40,071 nt of DNA, taken from the IMG/VR virus record IMGVR_UViG_3300017613_000395, positions 1 through 40,071 of that record, one strand, 5' to 3'. Source of the DNA: a virus. Shown here in pieces: positions 32,469 through 38,463 of this stretch (its first letter is position 1; every line of letters starts with the position of its first letter). The translations under genes were made by a program, and so were the position numbers. Below the pieces are notes generated by a model. The model saw only the letters and a list, made by a program, of their open reading frames with translations. It did no database searches and was not told the origin of the DNA.

Positions 32469-32563
32469 AACTGCACCAACGCTACTGTCCAAGCTATCCA
32501 AGCTATAACAGTCCAGAAGGTGAGCCATCTTGTGTTGCCACCCATTTCAGGAAGCCAATTCAT
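32465..32563 (-). CDS. 32-residue single-helix membrane protein
   Basis: Starts MNWLPEMGGN followed by TRWLTFWTVIAWIAWTVALV, one Trp-rich transmembrane helix reaching nearly to the C-terminus. The start overlaps the stop of the 34-residue gene (ATGA at 32563-32560) and its stop overlaps the ATG of the 192-residue gene (ATGA at 32468-32465). This double coupling is the main evidence for translation. Function unknown; tiny membrane peptides in phage early operons often act on host membrane enzymes or form part of lysis control. Confidence 0.6.
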   Translation of the reverse strand: MNWLPEMGGNTRWLTFWTVIAWIAWTVALVQL

Positions 32564-32664
32564 GCTGCACCCCCCATCTGAAAGAACAGGATATACCAGA
32601 ACAGAGCCGCCACACTCCAGAATAAACACTTCAAGCACAAGTCTTCAGTTCGCTTTTTCATCAT
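32560..32664 (-). CDS. 34-residue single-helix membrane protein
   Basis: Starts MMKKRTEDLCLKC followed by LFWSVAALFWYILFFQMGG: a basic N-terminus, a pair of cysteines and one transmembrane helix, giving an N-in topology by the positive-inside rule. GAGGAAAGG directly precedes the tandem ATG codons, and the first ATG overlaps the previous stop. Its own stop overlaps the next micro-gene. It and the 32-residue protein may act as a pair in the inner membrane. Confidence 0.6.
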   Translation of the reverse strand: MMKKRTEDLCLKCLFWSVAALFWYILFFQMGGAA

Positions 32665-32981
32665 CCTTTCCTCGCTAACTCTTTAGCGTACTTACGACAC
32701 AGTACAGCAAGAATCAATCCAGCCTCAGTGTGGTCACGGGCTAAGATTGCATCAAGGATTGCACTCGCATTGGCCTGACGATCATCAGACTCCATGTAAT
32801 CCTTAGCTAAGGCTTCAGAGATAAACTCATTAGCATCGGGATAAGAGTGGATGATGTCATCAATAGACAGAGGTGTGCGCTTTTCTTCAACGCGATAGAA
32901 GTCAGGGTGTTCCGCAATGTCTATGGGGTCAGCCTGACTTCTAACTAGGTCTAACAGGGATTTCCGTTCATCGTGTTTCAT
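32661..32981 (-). CDS. hypothetical acidic protein, first gene of leftward operon
   Basis: 106 residues; GGAG lies 7 bases before the ATG. It is rich in Asp and Glu with helical segments (MKHDERKSLLDLVRSQADPI, SEALAKDYMESDDRQANASA, GLILAVLCRKYAKELARKG). No family recognised. It is the promoter-proximal gene of the leftward block, only about 17 bases from the predicted transcription start, a position often occupied by small early host-takeover or regulatory proteins. Confidence 0.65.
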   Translation of the reverse strand: MKHDERKSLLDLVRSQADPIDIAEHPDFYRVEEKRTPLSIDDIIHSYPDANEFISEALAKDYMESDDRQANASAILDAILARDHTEAGLILAVLCRKYAKELARKG

Positions 32982-32994
32982 AGCTATTCTCCAG

Positions 32995-33006
32995 TTGATA
33001 AATCAA
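32995..33006. promoter_or_regulatory. operator-like palindrome TTGATAAATCAA
   Basis: TTGAT and ATCAA flank a central AA pair. The site spans from the edge of the predicted leftward -10 box to the transcription start, where a bound repressor would block initiation. The protein that might bind it is unknown; HTH proteins are encoded at 36464 and 37697. Confidence 0.45.
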
Positions 33007-33034
33007 GTCTACACGCATACTCTGAGGATTGCAA
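33006..33034 (-). promoter_or_regulatory. predicted leftward early promoter
   Basis: Reading leftward: TTGCAA (33034-33029), 17 bases, then TAGACT (33011-33006). Four of six bases match at each box with ideal spacing. The predicted start is near 32999, giving a leader of about 17 bases with a GGAG site before the 106-residue gene. No other promoter is visible for this 3.8 kb operon. Confidence 0.5.
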
Positions 33035-33078
33035 GGGGGTCAATCAGCAGGAATCCCTTGTCTTGTTGGACTTGCAAT
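33028..33078. repeat. inverted repeat holding both -35 boxes
   Basis: ATTGCAAG (33028-33035) and CTTGCAAT (33071-33078) are perfect 8-base inverted copies 35 bases apart. The TTGCAA core in each is the -35 hexamer of the leftward and rightward predicted promoters. A nested pair, CAAGGG and CCCTTG, lies inside. Such symmetry suggests a dimeric regulator acting on both promoters together. Confidence 0.55.
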
Positions 33079-33100
33079 GTGCTGTCTCATCAGTTAGGAT
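33072..33100 (+). promoter_or_regulatory. predicted rightward promoter for the intergenic RNA
   Basis: TTGCAA (33072-33077), 17 bases, TAGGAT (33095-33100): the mirror arrangement of the leftward promoter. The predicted start is near 33107. No open reading frame with a ribosome binding site follows before the terminator at 33198, so the product would be a short RNA. Confidence 0.45.
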
Positions 33101-33106
33101 GGTTTG

Positions 33107-33198
33107 CATCATGTGGATAAAGACTGCTTATCAGGGCGCAAAGCCCTCTCCTTTTGACGGAAAAGCCGCTCCGTGCAGTCAGCGGCTACTTTTTTTTG
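33107..33198 (+). ncRNA. candidate small noncoding RNA
   Basis: The interval between the predicted start and the T-run is about 90 bases. It contains a small hairpin AGGGC GCAAA GCCCT (33134-33148), a pyrimidine/T-rich single-stranded stretch and a terminal hairpin with eight T. This is the layout of an Hfq-type bacterial small RNA. No protein-coding signal is visible. The promoter is only a moderate match, so the 5' end is uncertain. Confidence 0.4.
33165..33198. terminator. strong bidirectional intrinsic terminator
   Basis: AGCCGCT (33165-33171) and AGCGGCT (33182-33188) form a perfect 7-base-pair stem around a 10-base loop. Rightward it is followed by AC and eight T (33191-33198). Leftward, the other side offers TTTT, so it can also stop transcripts from the right. 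It separates the hub promoters from the replication promoter at 33298. Confidence 0.85.
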
Positions 33199-33297
33199 GG
33201 CTGCGGCCTCTGGAATCTGATCGTGAGGTCATGGCTCACCATTGGGTATACAGTCCCTCAGCCCGCTTTATTCACGGGTATCGGCAGGGATGCCGTG

Positions 33298-33306
33298 TGC
33301 TATAAT
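33298..33306 (+). promoter_or_regulatory. extended -10 promoter for the replication block
   Basis: TGC TATAAT at 33298-33306 is a perfect -10 with the extended TGn element. No good -35 is present at 16-18 bases, which is tolerated for extended -10 promoters and often implies activator control. The core GTGTGCTATAAT closely resembles the lysis-region promoter core GTGTGCTATACT. The predicted start is near 33313, 70 bases before the O-like gene. Confidence 0.65.
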
Positions 33307-33316
33307 AATGGACTTC

Positions 33317-33355
33317 GGGGTGAACGGTGCTGTATCACTTAGTAGCCCCTTTTTT
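33317..33355 (+). terminator. attenuator-like element in the O-like leader
   Basis: GGGG (33317-33320) can pair with CCCC (33346-33349), directly followed by six T. Inside, GTGA and TCAC give an alternative inner pairing. A transcript from 33313 would meet this within 45 bases, so it may pause or stop polymerase unless modified. The outer stem is only four pairs, so strength is doubtful. Confidence 0.35.
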
Positions 33356-33382
33356 ATAAAATTACTCATACAGGAGTAAATG

Positions 33383-34105
33383 ATGACCGAAACCATAGAA
33401 GTTTACTTTCCCAACTGGCGCAAATACCAACGCGCCCTGAAGGGAGGCACTCGCCATAGAAACTGGTTTGCCGTGAATGTCCATATCGGACATGACCCCG
33501 AATTTATGTCCCTAACCATCCCCGAAAGGTACGGCTGGTTCATGCTGCTTTCTGAGGCTGCTTTGCGCGGAAAGGAACTGGATTGTGGTGGGGTTGTGCT
33601 TAAATTGTGTCTGACTTTGTTCAGGAAACAGTTCGGATTGCGCTCAAATTATGTTCTCGACCCCTATGTAAATCATGGGTTTATCCATATTGGGGTTCCT
33701 ACAGAACATAACATAACAGTACATAACAGTACAGAACAAAAAGAGGGGGAAAAGCCACCCAAGAAACAGACCAAACCTGCTGCCAAATCGACTGCCAAAA
33801 AGCCCAAAGGTTCGCGGGAATGCCCAAAGGATTTCGTACCCTCTGACAAAACGGTTTTAGCGATACAGGGGCATCATCCGACCCTCAAGCCGGAAGATTT
33901 TGACCGTGGGCTGCGTGAAATGAAAGCCCATGCGTACAAAGCCCCGCGTTCAGATTGGAATGCTGCTTTTCGTAACTGGATGAATAACTCTGTCAAGTTC
34001 GGGTCTAACGGCAGGAGTGCTGGTCAACGGGAGGTTGATAGCACAAAGGCCGCGATGAGTGGCGCATTGGAAATTTTAAAACGACAGGAGCAGTCGCGTG
34101 GATAG
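33383..34105 (+). CDS. O-like replication initiation protein
   Basis: 240 residues from the second of two tandem ATG codons; AGGAG is 6 bases before 33383. The N-terminal ~100 residues are winged-helix-like (RHRNWFAVNVHIGHDPEFMS, IPERYGWFMLLSEAALRGKE). A basic, low-complexity linker follows (KKQTKPAAKSTAKKPKGS). The C-terminal domain (LKPEDFDRGLREMKAHAYKA then SDWNAAFRNWMNNSVKFG) matches the DnaT/O-type segment FRNWM. The P-like loader gene follows directly, as O-P in lambda. It probably binds iteron repeats within its own gene. Confidence 0.72.
   Translation: MTETIEVYFPNWRKYQRALKGGTRHRNWFAVNVHIGHDPEFMSLTIPERYGWFMLLSEAALRGKELDCGGVVLKLCLTLFRKQFGLRSNYVLDPYVNHGFIHIGVPTEHNITVHNSTEQKEGEKPPKKQTKPAAKSTAKKPKGSRECPKDFVPSDKTVLAIQGHHPTLKPEDFDRGLREMKAHAYKAPRSDWNAAFRNWMNNSVKFGSNGRSAGQREVDSTKAAMSGALEILKRQEQSRG
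33701..33740. repeat. iteron-like repeats inside the O-like gene
   Basis: Four 10-base units in a row: ACAGAACATA, ACATAACAGT, ACATAACAGT, ACAGAACAAA. The two central units are identical, and the outer ones are related to each other. An A/G-rich tract follows. They lie between the DNA-binding and C-terminal domain coding parts, the position of the origin iterons in the lambda O gene. A replication origin is a reasonable inference. Confidence 0.5.
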
Positions 34106-34643
34106 CAAGGAAAGATTTGAAAGGTTTATCAAGGCGATGGGCGAGTTGAAGATGGTCTGTCAGGGCGATTTATCGGACGAGAAGATTGCCGCGTACTACA
34201 ACCGGCTTCAGGCTTACAGCACAGAACAACTGGTTGGCGCTTGTGACCGTCTGGGAAATGAGCCGGGGAGGGTGTTCTTTCCGTCCGTTGGGGAGTTTGT
34301 TCAGGCGCTAGAGGGAACCCGCAAGGGCAATGGCATGAACGTCTATCTGGAGGTATTTGCAAAGATAGGCAAGAGCGATGGTAACGGGAGGTCATTTCAT
34401 GTTGATAACCCCCCAACATCATCTGACCCTGCCGCCCAGAGGGCTATAGATGCGTTCTGGCGAGATATGTGTCATGGCGATTACAATCAACAGTCGTTCA
34501 CGAAAAACAGCTTTATAGCGGCATACGAGGCCTCTGCTGATGCGATAGACCGTGAGGGTAGCCCATCCCTGTCGTTTGAAGACCTGAAGCGCGTGGCGGC
34601 AGAGAAGAAGGCGCTGCGGCTGGAGAGCGATGATGCCAGTTAA
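34098..34643 (+). CDS. P-like helicase loader protein
   Basis: 181 residues from a GTG start overlapping the O-like gene by 8 bases. The N-terminal FERFIKAMGELKMVCQGDLS followed by IAAYYNRLQAYSTEQLVGAC and FFPSVGEFVQALEG is the pattern of phage loader proteins of the lambda P type, which bring host DnaB helicase to the origin. No Walker motif is present, so it is not a DnaC-type ATPase. The synteny with the O-like gene is the strongest support. Confidence 0.62.
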   Translation: MDSKERFERFIKAMGELKMVCQGDLSDEKIAAYYNRLQAYSTEQLVGACDRLGNEPGRVFFPSVGEFVQALEGTRKGNGMNVYLEVFAKIGKSDGNGRSFHVDNPPTSSDPAAQRAIDAFWRDMCHGDYNQQSFTKNSFIAAYEASADAIDREGSPSLSFEDLKRVAAEKKALRLESDDAS

Positions 34644-34869
34644 TTATTCAGATATAGCGAGTGCTTCCGGCTTGCCGTGGTGCGCTGGATGTGGAACGCA
34701 CTACAAGCCGCAGAATCAGTCTGACCTTGCTTGTGATGCTTGTGTGAAATGGAACGCGGAAGCACCACGAAAGCACCTCAAGGCTGGATTCAGTCAGACG
34801 CATTCACAGGCATGGCAGACCCGATGGGAAACCTATTGGGGTATTGGTTGGGCGCAGGAGAGGGTGTGA
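34633..34869 (+). CDS. small zinc-ribbon protein
   Basis: 78 residues from the ATG at 34633 (GGAG 7 bases upstream; the ATG at 34630 is closer and less likely). WCAGCGTHYKPQNQSDLACD followed by ACVKW gives two CxxC pairs 16 residues apart, a zinc ribbon. The C-terminus is rich in Trp and Gln (AWQTRWETYWGIGWAQERV). It may bind DNA or a replication partner. The stop overlaps the next ATG. Confidence 0.65.
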   Translation: MPVNYSDIASASGLPWCAGCGTHYKPQNQSDLACDACVKWNAEAPRKHLKAGFSQTHSQAWQTRWETYWGIGWAQERV

Positions 34870-35219
34870 TGAAGATATTTCTATCAGGCGGGCTATCCCC
34901 GTGGATGGCAGAAACGGAAAGGTTGTTGGCGCATGAGCATAAGGTTTTCCGCCCCGATTCCATTGAGTCAAAGGACAGCGGCGTGTTCGCCCCTCGAATC
35001 ATGTCTGAACTGCGTTCATCTGACTTGGTTCTGGCTCTAATGACACATGACAACCCATCTGGTTGCGGCCTTTCGTTTGAGGTCGGTTACGCCACGGCTT
35101 TAGGCATCCCCGTTTTCTTTGTGGATGAAACAGTAGACACCCGCATGGATATGATTCGCGGCTCTGGCGCAAGCCAATTTTCAACGCTTTCTGAAGCGGT
35201 CGCGGGGCTGTTGGCGTGA
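34869..35219 (+). CDS. nucleoside 2-deoxyribosyltransferase-like protein
   Basis: 116 residues from the ATG at 34869 (TGATG overlap); an upstream extension in frame has no matching sequence. MKIFLSGGLSPWMAETERLL, KVFRPDSIESKD, LRSSDLVLALMTHDNPSG and LSFEVGYATALGIPVFFVDE match the N-deoxyribosyltransferase family, with Glu71 as the likely nucleophile and the S-D-L-V-L-A strand before the active-site loop. The enzyme would swap or release nucleobases in nucleotide salvage. It lies just before a PP-loop enzyme, which suggests joint nucleotide or base chemistry. Confidence 0.75.
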   Translation: MKIFLSGGLSPWMAETERLLAHEHKVFRPDSIESKDSGVFAPRIMSELRSSDLVLALMTHDNPSGCGLSFEVGYATALGIPVFFVDETVDTRMDMIRGSGASQFSTLSEAVAGLLA

Positions 35220-36082
35220 AGAAAACCCTCTTTGTCAGTTTCAGCGGAGGCAGGACAAGCGCCTACATGGTGTGGTGGCTGTTAAACAACAAGGCTGCTG
35301 AATACGACCTCCGCTTTGTGTTTGCCAACACGGGGCTGGAGCATGAAAAGACCCTTGATTTTGTGCATCGCTGTGACCAAGAGTGGGGGCTGAACCTTAC
35401 TTGGGTTGAGGCAGTTGTCAGCATGGTTCACGGGGTTGGCATAACCCACAAGGTTGTTGATTACAAAACAGCCGCAAGAAAGGGAGAGCCGTTTGAGCAA
35501 TTTATTCGGTTTGCCGGTGTTCCAAATGCGGCGTTTAACCAGTGTTCAGAAAGGCTCAAGGCAATGCCTATGGAGCATTACCGCAAGATGCTTGGCTTTA
35601 AGAGAAAGCACCCGACAGCCATAGGGATTAGACCAGATGAGGTAGATCGCATGAGTCCTACCGCAGAAATCAATGGGCTTGTCTATCCGTTAATCACAAT
35701 GCACCCCGATAACCCAATGCCGACAAAAGAGTTTATGAGGCACTGGTGGGATAAGCAGGATTTTGATTTAGACTTGCCAGAACACTACGGCAATTGCGTA
35801 ACGTGCTGGAAGAAGTCAGACCGCAAGCTAATGACCATTGCAAAGCATGAGCCTGAGTATTTTGAGTTCTTTGACCGCATGGAGCGCGAACATTCAACGC
35901 TCAAGTGCGACGAGAAGCCACGTTATTTCTTCCGTAGACACAGAGCCACACAAGACATCCTCGCCGCGTCAAAACTTCCGTTTAAGGAATTTGTAGACCA
36001 TATGCCAGAATTGCAGTTGGGAATGTTTGACCCGATGGACATGGAAAGTGACTGCGGCGCTGAGAGTTGTGAGATTCAATGA
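35216..36082 (+). CDS. PP-loop ATP pyrophosphatase, PAPS-reductase-like
   Basis: 288 residues with a GTG start on a GTGA overlap. SFSGGRTSAYMVWWLL contains the SGGxxS PP-loop (residues 10-15), and RFVFANTGLEHEKTLDFVHR is the ANTG..H..T.DFV segment of the PAPS reductase/DndC group. The central domain has AIGIRPDEVDRM. The C-terminal half has YGNCVTCWKKSDRKLM, with cysteines placed as for a zinc or iron-sulphur site, and ends DCGAESCEIQ. Members activate substrates with ATP for sulphate reduction or sulphur insertion into nucleic acid. No dndD/dndE or sulphate genes are present, so the product is unknown. Confidence 0.8.
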   Translation: MKKTLFVSFSGGRTSAYMVWWLLNNKAAEYDLRFVFANTGLEHEKTLDFVHRCDQEWGLNLTWVEAVVSMVHGVGITHKVVDYKTAARKGEPFEQFIRFAGVPNAAFNQCSERLKAMPMEHYRKMLGFKRKHPTAIGIRPDEVDRMSPTAEINGLVYPLITMHPDNPMPTKEFMRHWWDKQDFDLDLPEHYGNCVTCWKKSDRKLMTIAKHEPEYFEFFDRMEREHSTLKCDEKPRYFFRRHRATQDILAASKLPFKEFVDHMPELQLGMFDPMDMESDCGAESCEIQ

Positions 36083-36252
36083 CCCAATCTCAAAAAACTT
36101 ACCAACTCTGGACACTAGACAAACTAGAGGGTGCTAGGTTAGCATGGAAGAATGAAGGATTGATTCGGACATGGTGCTTTCGGTGGTTTCACAACGGAAA
36201 TCCCAAGCACTACCATAAATACACGAAAGAGCAGATTGAGAAAGCGAAATGA
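36079..36252 (+). CDS. 57-residue hypothetical protein
   Basis: ATG on an ATGA overlap with the PP-loop gene and TGA at 36250-36252 overlapping the next ATG. The sequence begins MTQSQKTYQLWTLDKLEGAR and contains WKNEGLIRTWCFRWFHNGNP then HYHKYTKEQIEKAK. It is very basic and rich in Trp, His and Lys. No family recognised. Coupling on both sides and the lack of a gap argue that it is translated. Confidence 0.65.
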   Translation: MTQSQKTYQLWTLDKLEGARLAWKNEGLIRTWCFRWFHNGNPKHYHKYTKEQIEKAK

Positions 36253-36467
36253 CATGGAATTACAGAGTCCTCCGCACCGACTTCGACTCCGGTTCATACT
36301 ACGGAATACACGAAGTTTATGACGATAAATCATACACCCTACTCCCCGTCAAACCACAGGGAGACACAGCGGAGGAGCTGCTAGACGATCTTGCAAAAAT
36401 GATGGGAGCGTTTGAACAGCCGGTACTTGAGATAATTGATGGTGAGCTAAAGGAGATAGAGCGATGA
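36249..36467 (+). CDS. small conserved phage protein
   Basis: 72 residues. MTWNYRVLRTDFDSGSYYGI then HEVYDDKSYTLLPVKPQGDT and LLDDLAKMMGAFEQPVLEII resemble a widespread small phage protein beginning MTWNYRV and containing (F/Y)GIHEVY. It has a beta-strand front and helical back. Function unknown to me. ATGA overlaps exist at both ends. Confidence 0.7.
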   Translation: MTWNYRVLRTDFDSGSYYGIHEVYDDKSYTLLPVKPQGDTAEELLDDLAKMMGAFEQPVLEIIDGELKEIER

Positions 36468-36670
36468 CACAATCACAGCGCATACTAAGGCATATGCAGG
36501 ATCATGGCAGCATCACATCAGCCGAGGCATTTCTGGAATACGGCGTTGCAAGATGCGCCTCCCGAATACATGACCTGAGAAAACAGGGTTGGCAGATAGA
36601 CAGTAAGCCTGTTAAATCCACGAATCGTTACGGCGAAAGCGTGACGTATAGCCGGTATGAGTGGGCATGA
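36464..36670 (+). CDS. winged helix-turn-helix protein
   Basis: 68 residues. SQRILRHMQDHGSITSAEAF, then LEYGVARCASRIHDLRKQGW QIDS is the phage HTH_39-type pattern (I..HL..G.ITS.EA...YG..R...RI.DLR..G..I), a winged HTH. It may regulate early genes or assist replication. It is one of three HTH-type candidates in this block. ATGA overlap with the previous gene. Confidence 0.75.
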   Translation: MTQSQRILRHMQDHGSITSAEAFLEYGVARCASRIHDLRKQGWQIDSKPVKSTNRYGESVTYSRYEWA

Positions 36671-36987
36671 TTACAGAAGAAGAAGTAGAAAGCGCCGTAA
36701 GGTTCTACGGCACAAACGCTGTCAAACTAGGCACACTAGCTGCTGACGTTGACCGACTTGACCATAAAAGGAAAATAATCAGGGCTGAGTTATTCAACGA
36801 GGCAAGCGGTACAGTGGCGGAGCGTTCAGCTAGGGCGGAATCAAGCCCTGAATATGCTGCTGTGATTGAGGAGCGTTACGAGGCCATGCGCGACCTGCAC
36901 ACCCTCAGAACCCAACTCAAACACGCTGAATTACGGATAGACGTTTGGCGGAGTGAGAACGCCAGTCACCGCAGAGGACACGTATGA
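36667..36987 (+). CDS. helical protein of the Nin-like region
   Basis: 106 residues from the ATG at 36667, which overlaps the preceding stop (ATGA). The sequence is helical throughout, with AADVDRLDHKRKIIRAELFN then SSPEYAAVIEERYEAMRDLH and a C-terminal WRSENASHRRGHV. Proteins with this shape and ending often precede NinG-like genes in phages. Function is unknown. Confidence 0.65.
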   Translation: MITEEEVESAVRFYGTNAVKLGTLAADVDRLDHKRKIIRAELFNEASGTVAERSARAESSPEYAAVIEERYEAMRDLHTLRTQLKHAELRIDVWRSENASHRRGHV

Positions 36988-37430
36988 GCCGCACAAAGAA
37001 AGGGGCTAAAGCGGCTGCGGATAAAGAATTTTCATGGTGTGTTAGGGCAGCAGCAGATTGGTGCTGTGAGAAATGCGGTCAGGGCTTTAATCCCCCGACA
37101 GCGCAACTCCAGTGTTCACATTTCTACTCCAGAAAGCACAATATAACGAGATGGTTCCCAGACAACGCTTTTGCCCATTGTGCCTCATGCCATGCTTGGC
37201 TTGAGAGTCGTTTACCAGACTTCACAGAATTTTATATCCAGATGAGAGGGCGCGACAAGTACGGGGAACTTATGGCCTACCACCATCAGGTTGTACACTG
37301 GACGAAAGATGATTTTGAGGCCATAGCAAAGCATTACAAGGACGAGCGCAAGCGGATAGAGGAAATGCGTGAGGCAGGTTGGAAAGGATATATTGAACCC
37401 CGAAATTGGGAGATAGAAAATGAAGATTGA
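36984..37430 (+). CDS. ninG: NinG-like HNH recombination protein
   Basis: 148 residues on an ATGA overlap. WCVRAAADWCCEKCGQGFNP contains the first CxxC; LQCSHFYSRKHNITRWFPDN then AFAHCASCHAWLESR supply the conserved SH..SR...TR....N...C..CH block of lambda NinG (Rap), an HNH-type structure-specific nuclease that resolves recombination intermediates. A basic helical tail follows. It lies in the expected Nin-like position between replication genes and Q. Confidence 0.82.
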   Translation: MSRTKKGAKAAADKEFSWCVRAAADWCCEKCGQGFNPPTAQLQCSHFYSRKHNITRWFPDNAFAHCASCHAWLESRLPDFTEFYIQMRGRDKYGELMAYHHQVVHWTKDDFEAIAKHYKDERKRIEEMREAGWKGYIEPRNWEIENED

Positions 37431-37629
37431 GCTAGACGTTAACAGTGAGCAGTTCGATGAGGCGGTATTCATTGAGTTATTGAGCATACGCGACTGCCTG
37501 AAGGACGATTTGAAGAAAAGGGAGGCAGGAGGCACGGCGATCTTTGAGAATGATTTAGACAAGGATGTGAAGCTGCTCAAGGAAAGCATTGCAGCGTTTG
37601 GCGTGGTGGCTGGTTATTTTAGCGGGTGA
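37420..37629 (+). CDS. hypothetical acidic helical protein
   Basis: 69 residues; the ATG overlaps the NinG-like gene by 11 bases. MKIELDVNSEQFDEAVFIEL then LSIRDCLKDDLKKREAGGTA is a short strand followed by charged helices. No family recognised. It ends the transcription unit before the promoter at 37642. Confidence 0.6.
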   Translation: MKIELDVNSEQFDEAVFIELLSIRDCLKDDLKKREAGGTAIFENDLDKDVKLLKESIAAFGVVAGYFSG

Positions 37630-37641
37630 TGAAGATAATTC

Positions 37642-37668
37642 TTGACATCCATAAAACCATCCGATAAT
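37642..37668 (+). promoter_or_regulatory. promoter with consensus -35 before the late-regulator genes
   Basis: TTGACA (37642-37647) is a perfect -35. The best -10 is GATAAT (37663-37668) at a short 15-base spacing, or TAATCT at 17. The 67-base gap holding it is the largest in the rightward early block. It would drive the HTH protein at 37697 and the genes up to Q. The short spacer suggests regulation. Confidence 0.55.
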
Positions 37669-37696
37669 CTGTCTCTGAACTTAATTGGAGATAGAC

Positions 37697-37942
37697 ATGG
37701 AAAGCGATTACTACGATGCAAAGATTTGGGGCGACAGGCATGAGCGGTTCAACAGGGAGCCGTTTAGAAGCGTAAAGCCGGGGAATACCGTTCTAAGGCC
37801 GGATGATTTGGCAGAGATTAGGGAGCGGCTTGCTGCCGGTGAAACGGCTATTGAGATAGCTGGAGAGTTGAGCGTTGACCCCGGCATAATCAGTTCCATT
37901 GCCAATGGCAAAACATGGGCATGGGTGGGGGTGGAGTTATGA
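37697..37942 (+). CDS. helix-turn-helix DNA-binding protein
   Basis: 81 residues from the ATG at 37697; TTGGAG lies 7 bases upstream, while the in-frame TTG at 37685 is part of that site. The N-terminus is MESDYYDAKIWGDRHERFNR. Residues ~38-75 (LRPDDLAEIRERLAAGETAI, EIAGELSVDPGIISSIANGK) form a classic HTH with the second helix facing DNA. It is the first gene after a good promoter, so it may regulate the hub operators or the Q region. Confidence 0.75.
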   Translation: MESDYYDAKIWGDRHERFNREPFRSVKPGNTVLRPDDLAEIRERLAAGETAIEIAGELSVDPGIISSIANGKTWAWVGVEL

Positions 37943-38463
37943 GCGGTGAAGTAGACAAATTTGGGGTTAAGTTGGGCAGAATCAAAAGCCCGCGCATTGA
38001 TTACTTGGAAAAGCCCGACAGGAACGGTAAGTCTTTGTACTTGTACGATGATAGGTGGCTGACTGCTGCCGGACACGCAAAACGGCTTGACCGTGACCGC
38101 AGGGCAGTGCTGAAATGTATTAAAATGGGCATCCCGCTAGAGAATCACTCCAATTCTATGTATGTCACAAATACCGGCAAGTGGTATACTAGAAACTCGT
38201 TAGCCAGAATACATGAGGTTAGCGAGGATTACATCAGCCGCAGACGGGTGAAGGTTGACGGAATTTGGACAATCAATATGTCGCCGGAGATTGAGGCAAG
38301 GCGGAAAGAAATCTTTAGGCAACAACGGGTTAGGAATGCCCAAAAAGCCCATAAGGTAAATGCTGAGAAGGTGGACGAAAGCGGGACTGTTAAACATACA
38401 TGGAAGGGAGACAAAGGATTGTTTAATTTTGCGACGATGGCGCGGCATGAGATGCTAGGATAA
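37939..38463 (+). CDS. possible DNA-binding regulator
   Basis: 174 residues from the ATG at 37939 (ATGA overlap, GGTGGAG upstream). A segment LYDDRWLTAAGHAKRLDRDR then RAVLKCIKMGIPLE resembles HTH regions in phage regulators, and RNSLARIHEVSEDYISRRRV suggests a second HTH. The C-terminal part is basic and helical (IEARRKEIFRQQRVRNAQKA). DNA or RNA binding is inferred. The stop overlaps the next ATG. Confidence 0.6.
   Translation: MSGEVDKFGVKLGRIKSPRIDYLEKPDRNGKSLYLYDDRWLTAAGHAKRLDRDRRAVLKCIKMGIPLENHSNSMYVTNTGKWYTRNSLARIHEVSEDYISRRRVKVDGIWTINMSPEIEARRKEIFRQQRVRNAQKAHKVNAEKVDESGTVKHTWKGDKGLFNFATMARHEMLG

Noticed and set aside
32469-32528. N-terminal extension of the 192-residue gene
   Set aside because: It overlaps the 32-residue membrane gene in another phase; the ATGA junction at 32468 is the better start.
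32973-33305. A rightward open frame of about 110 codons through the regulatory hub
   Set aside because: It crosses the strong terminator and promoter elements, has no ribosome binding site, and its composition is not protein-like.
34740-34868. N-terminal extension of the deoxyribosyltransferase-like protein
   Set aside because: The family starts at MKIFLSGG; the extension is a shadow of the zinc-ribbon gene.
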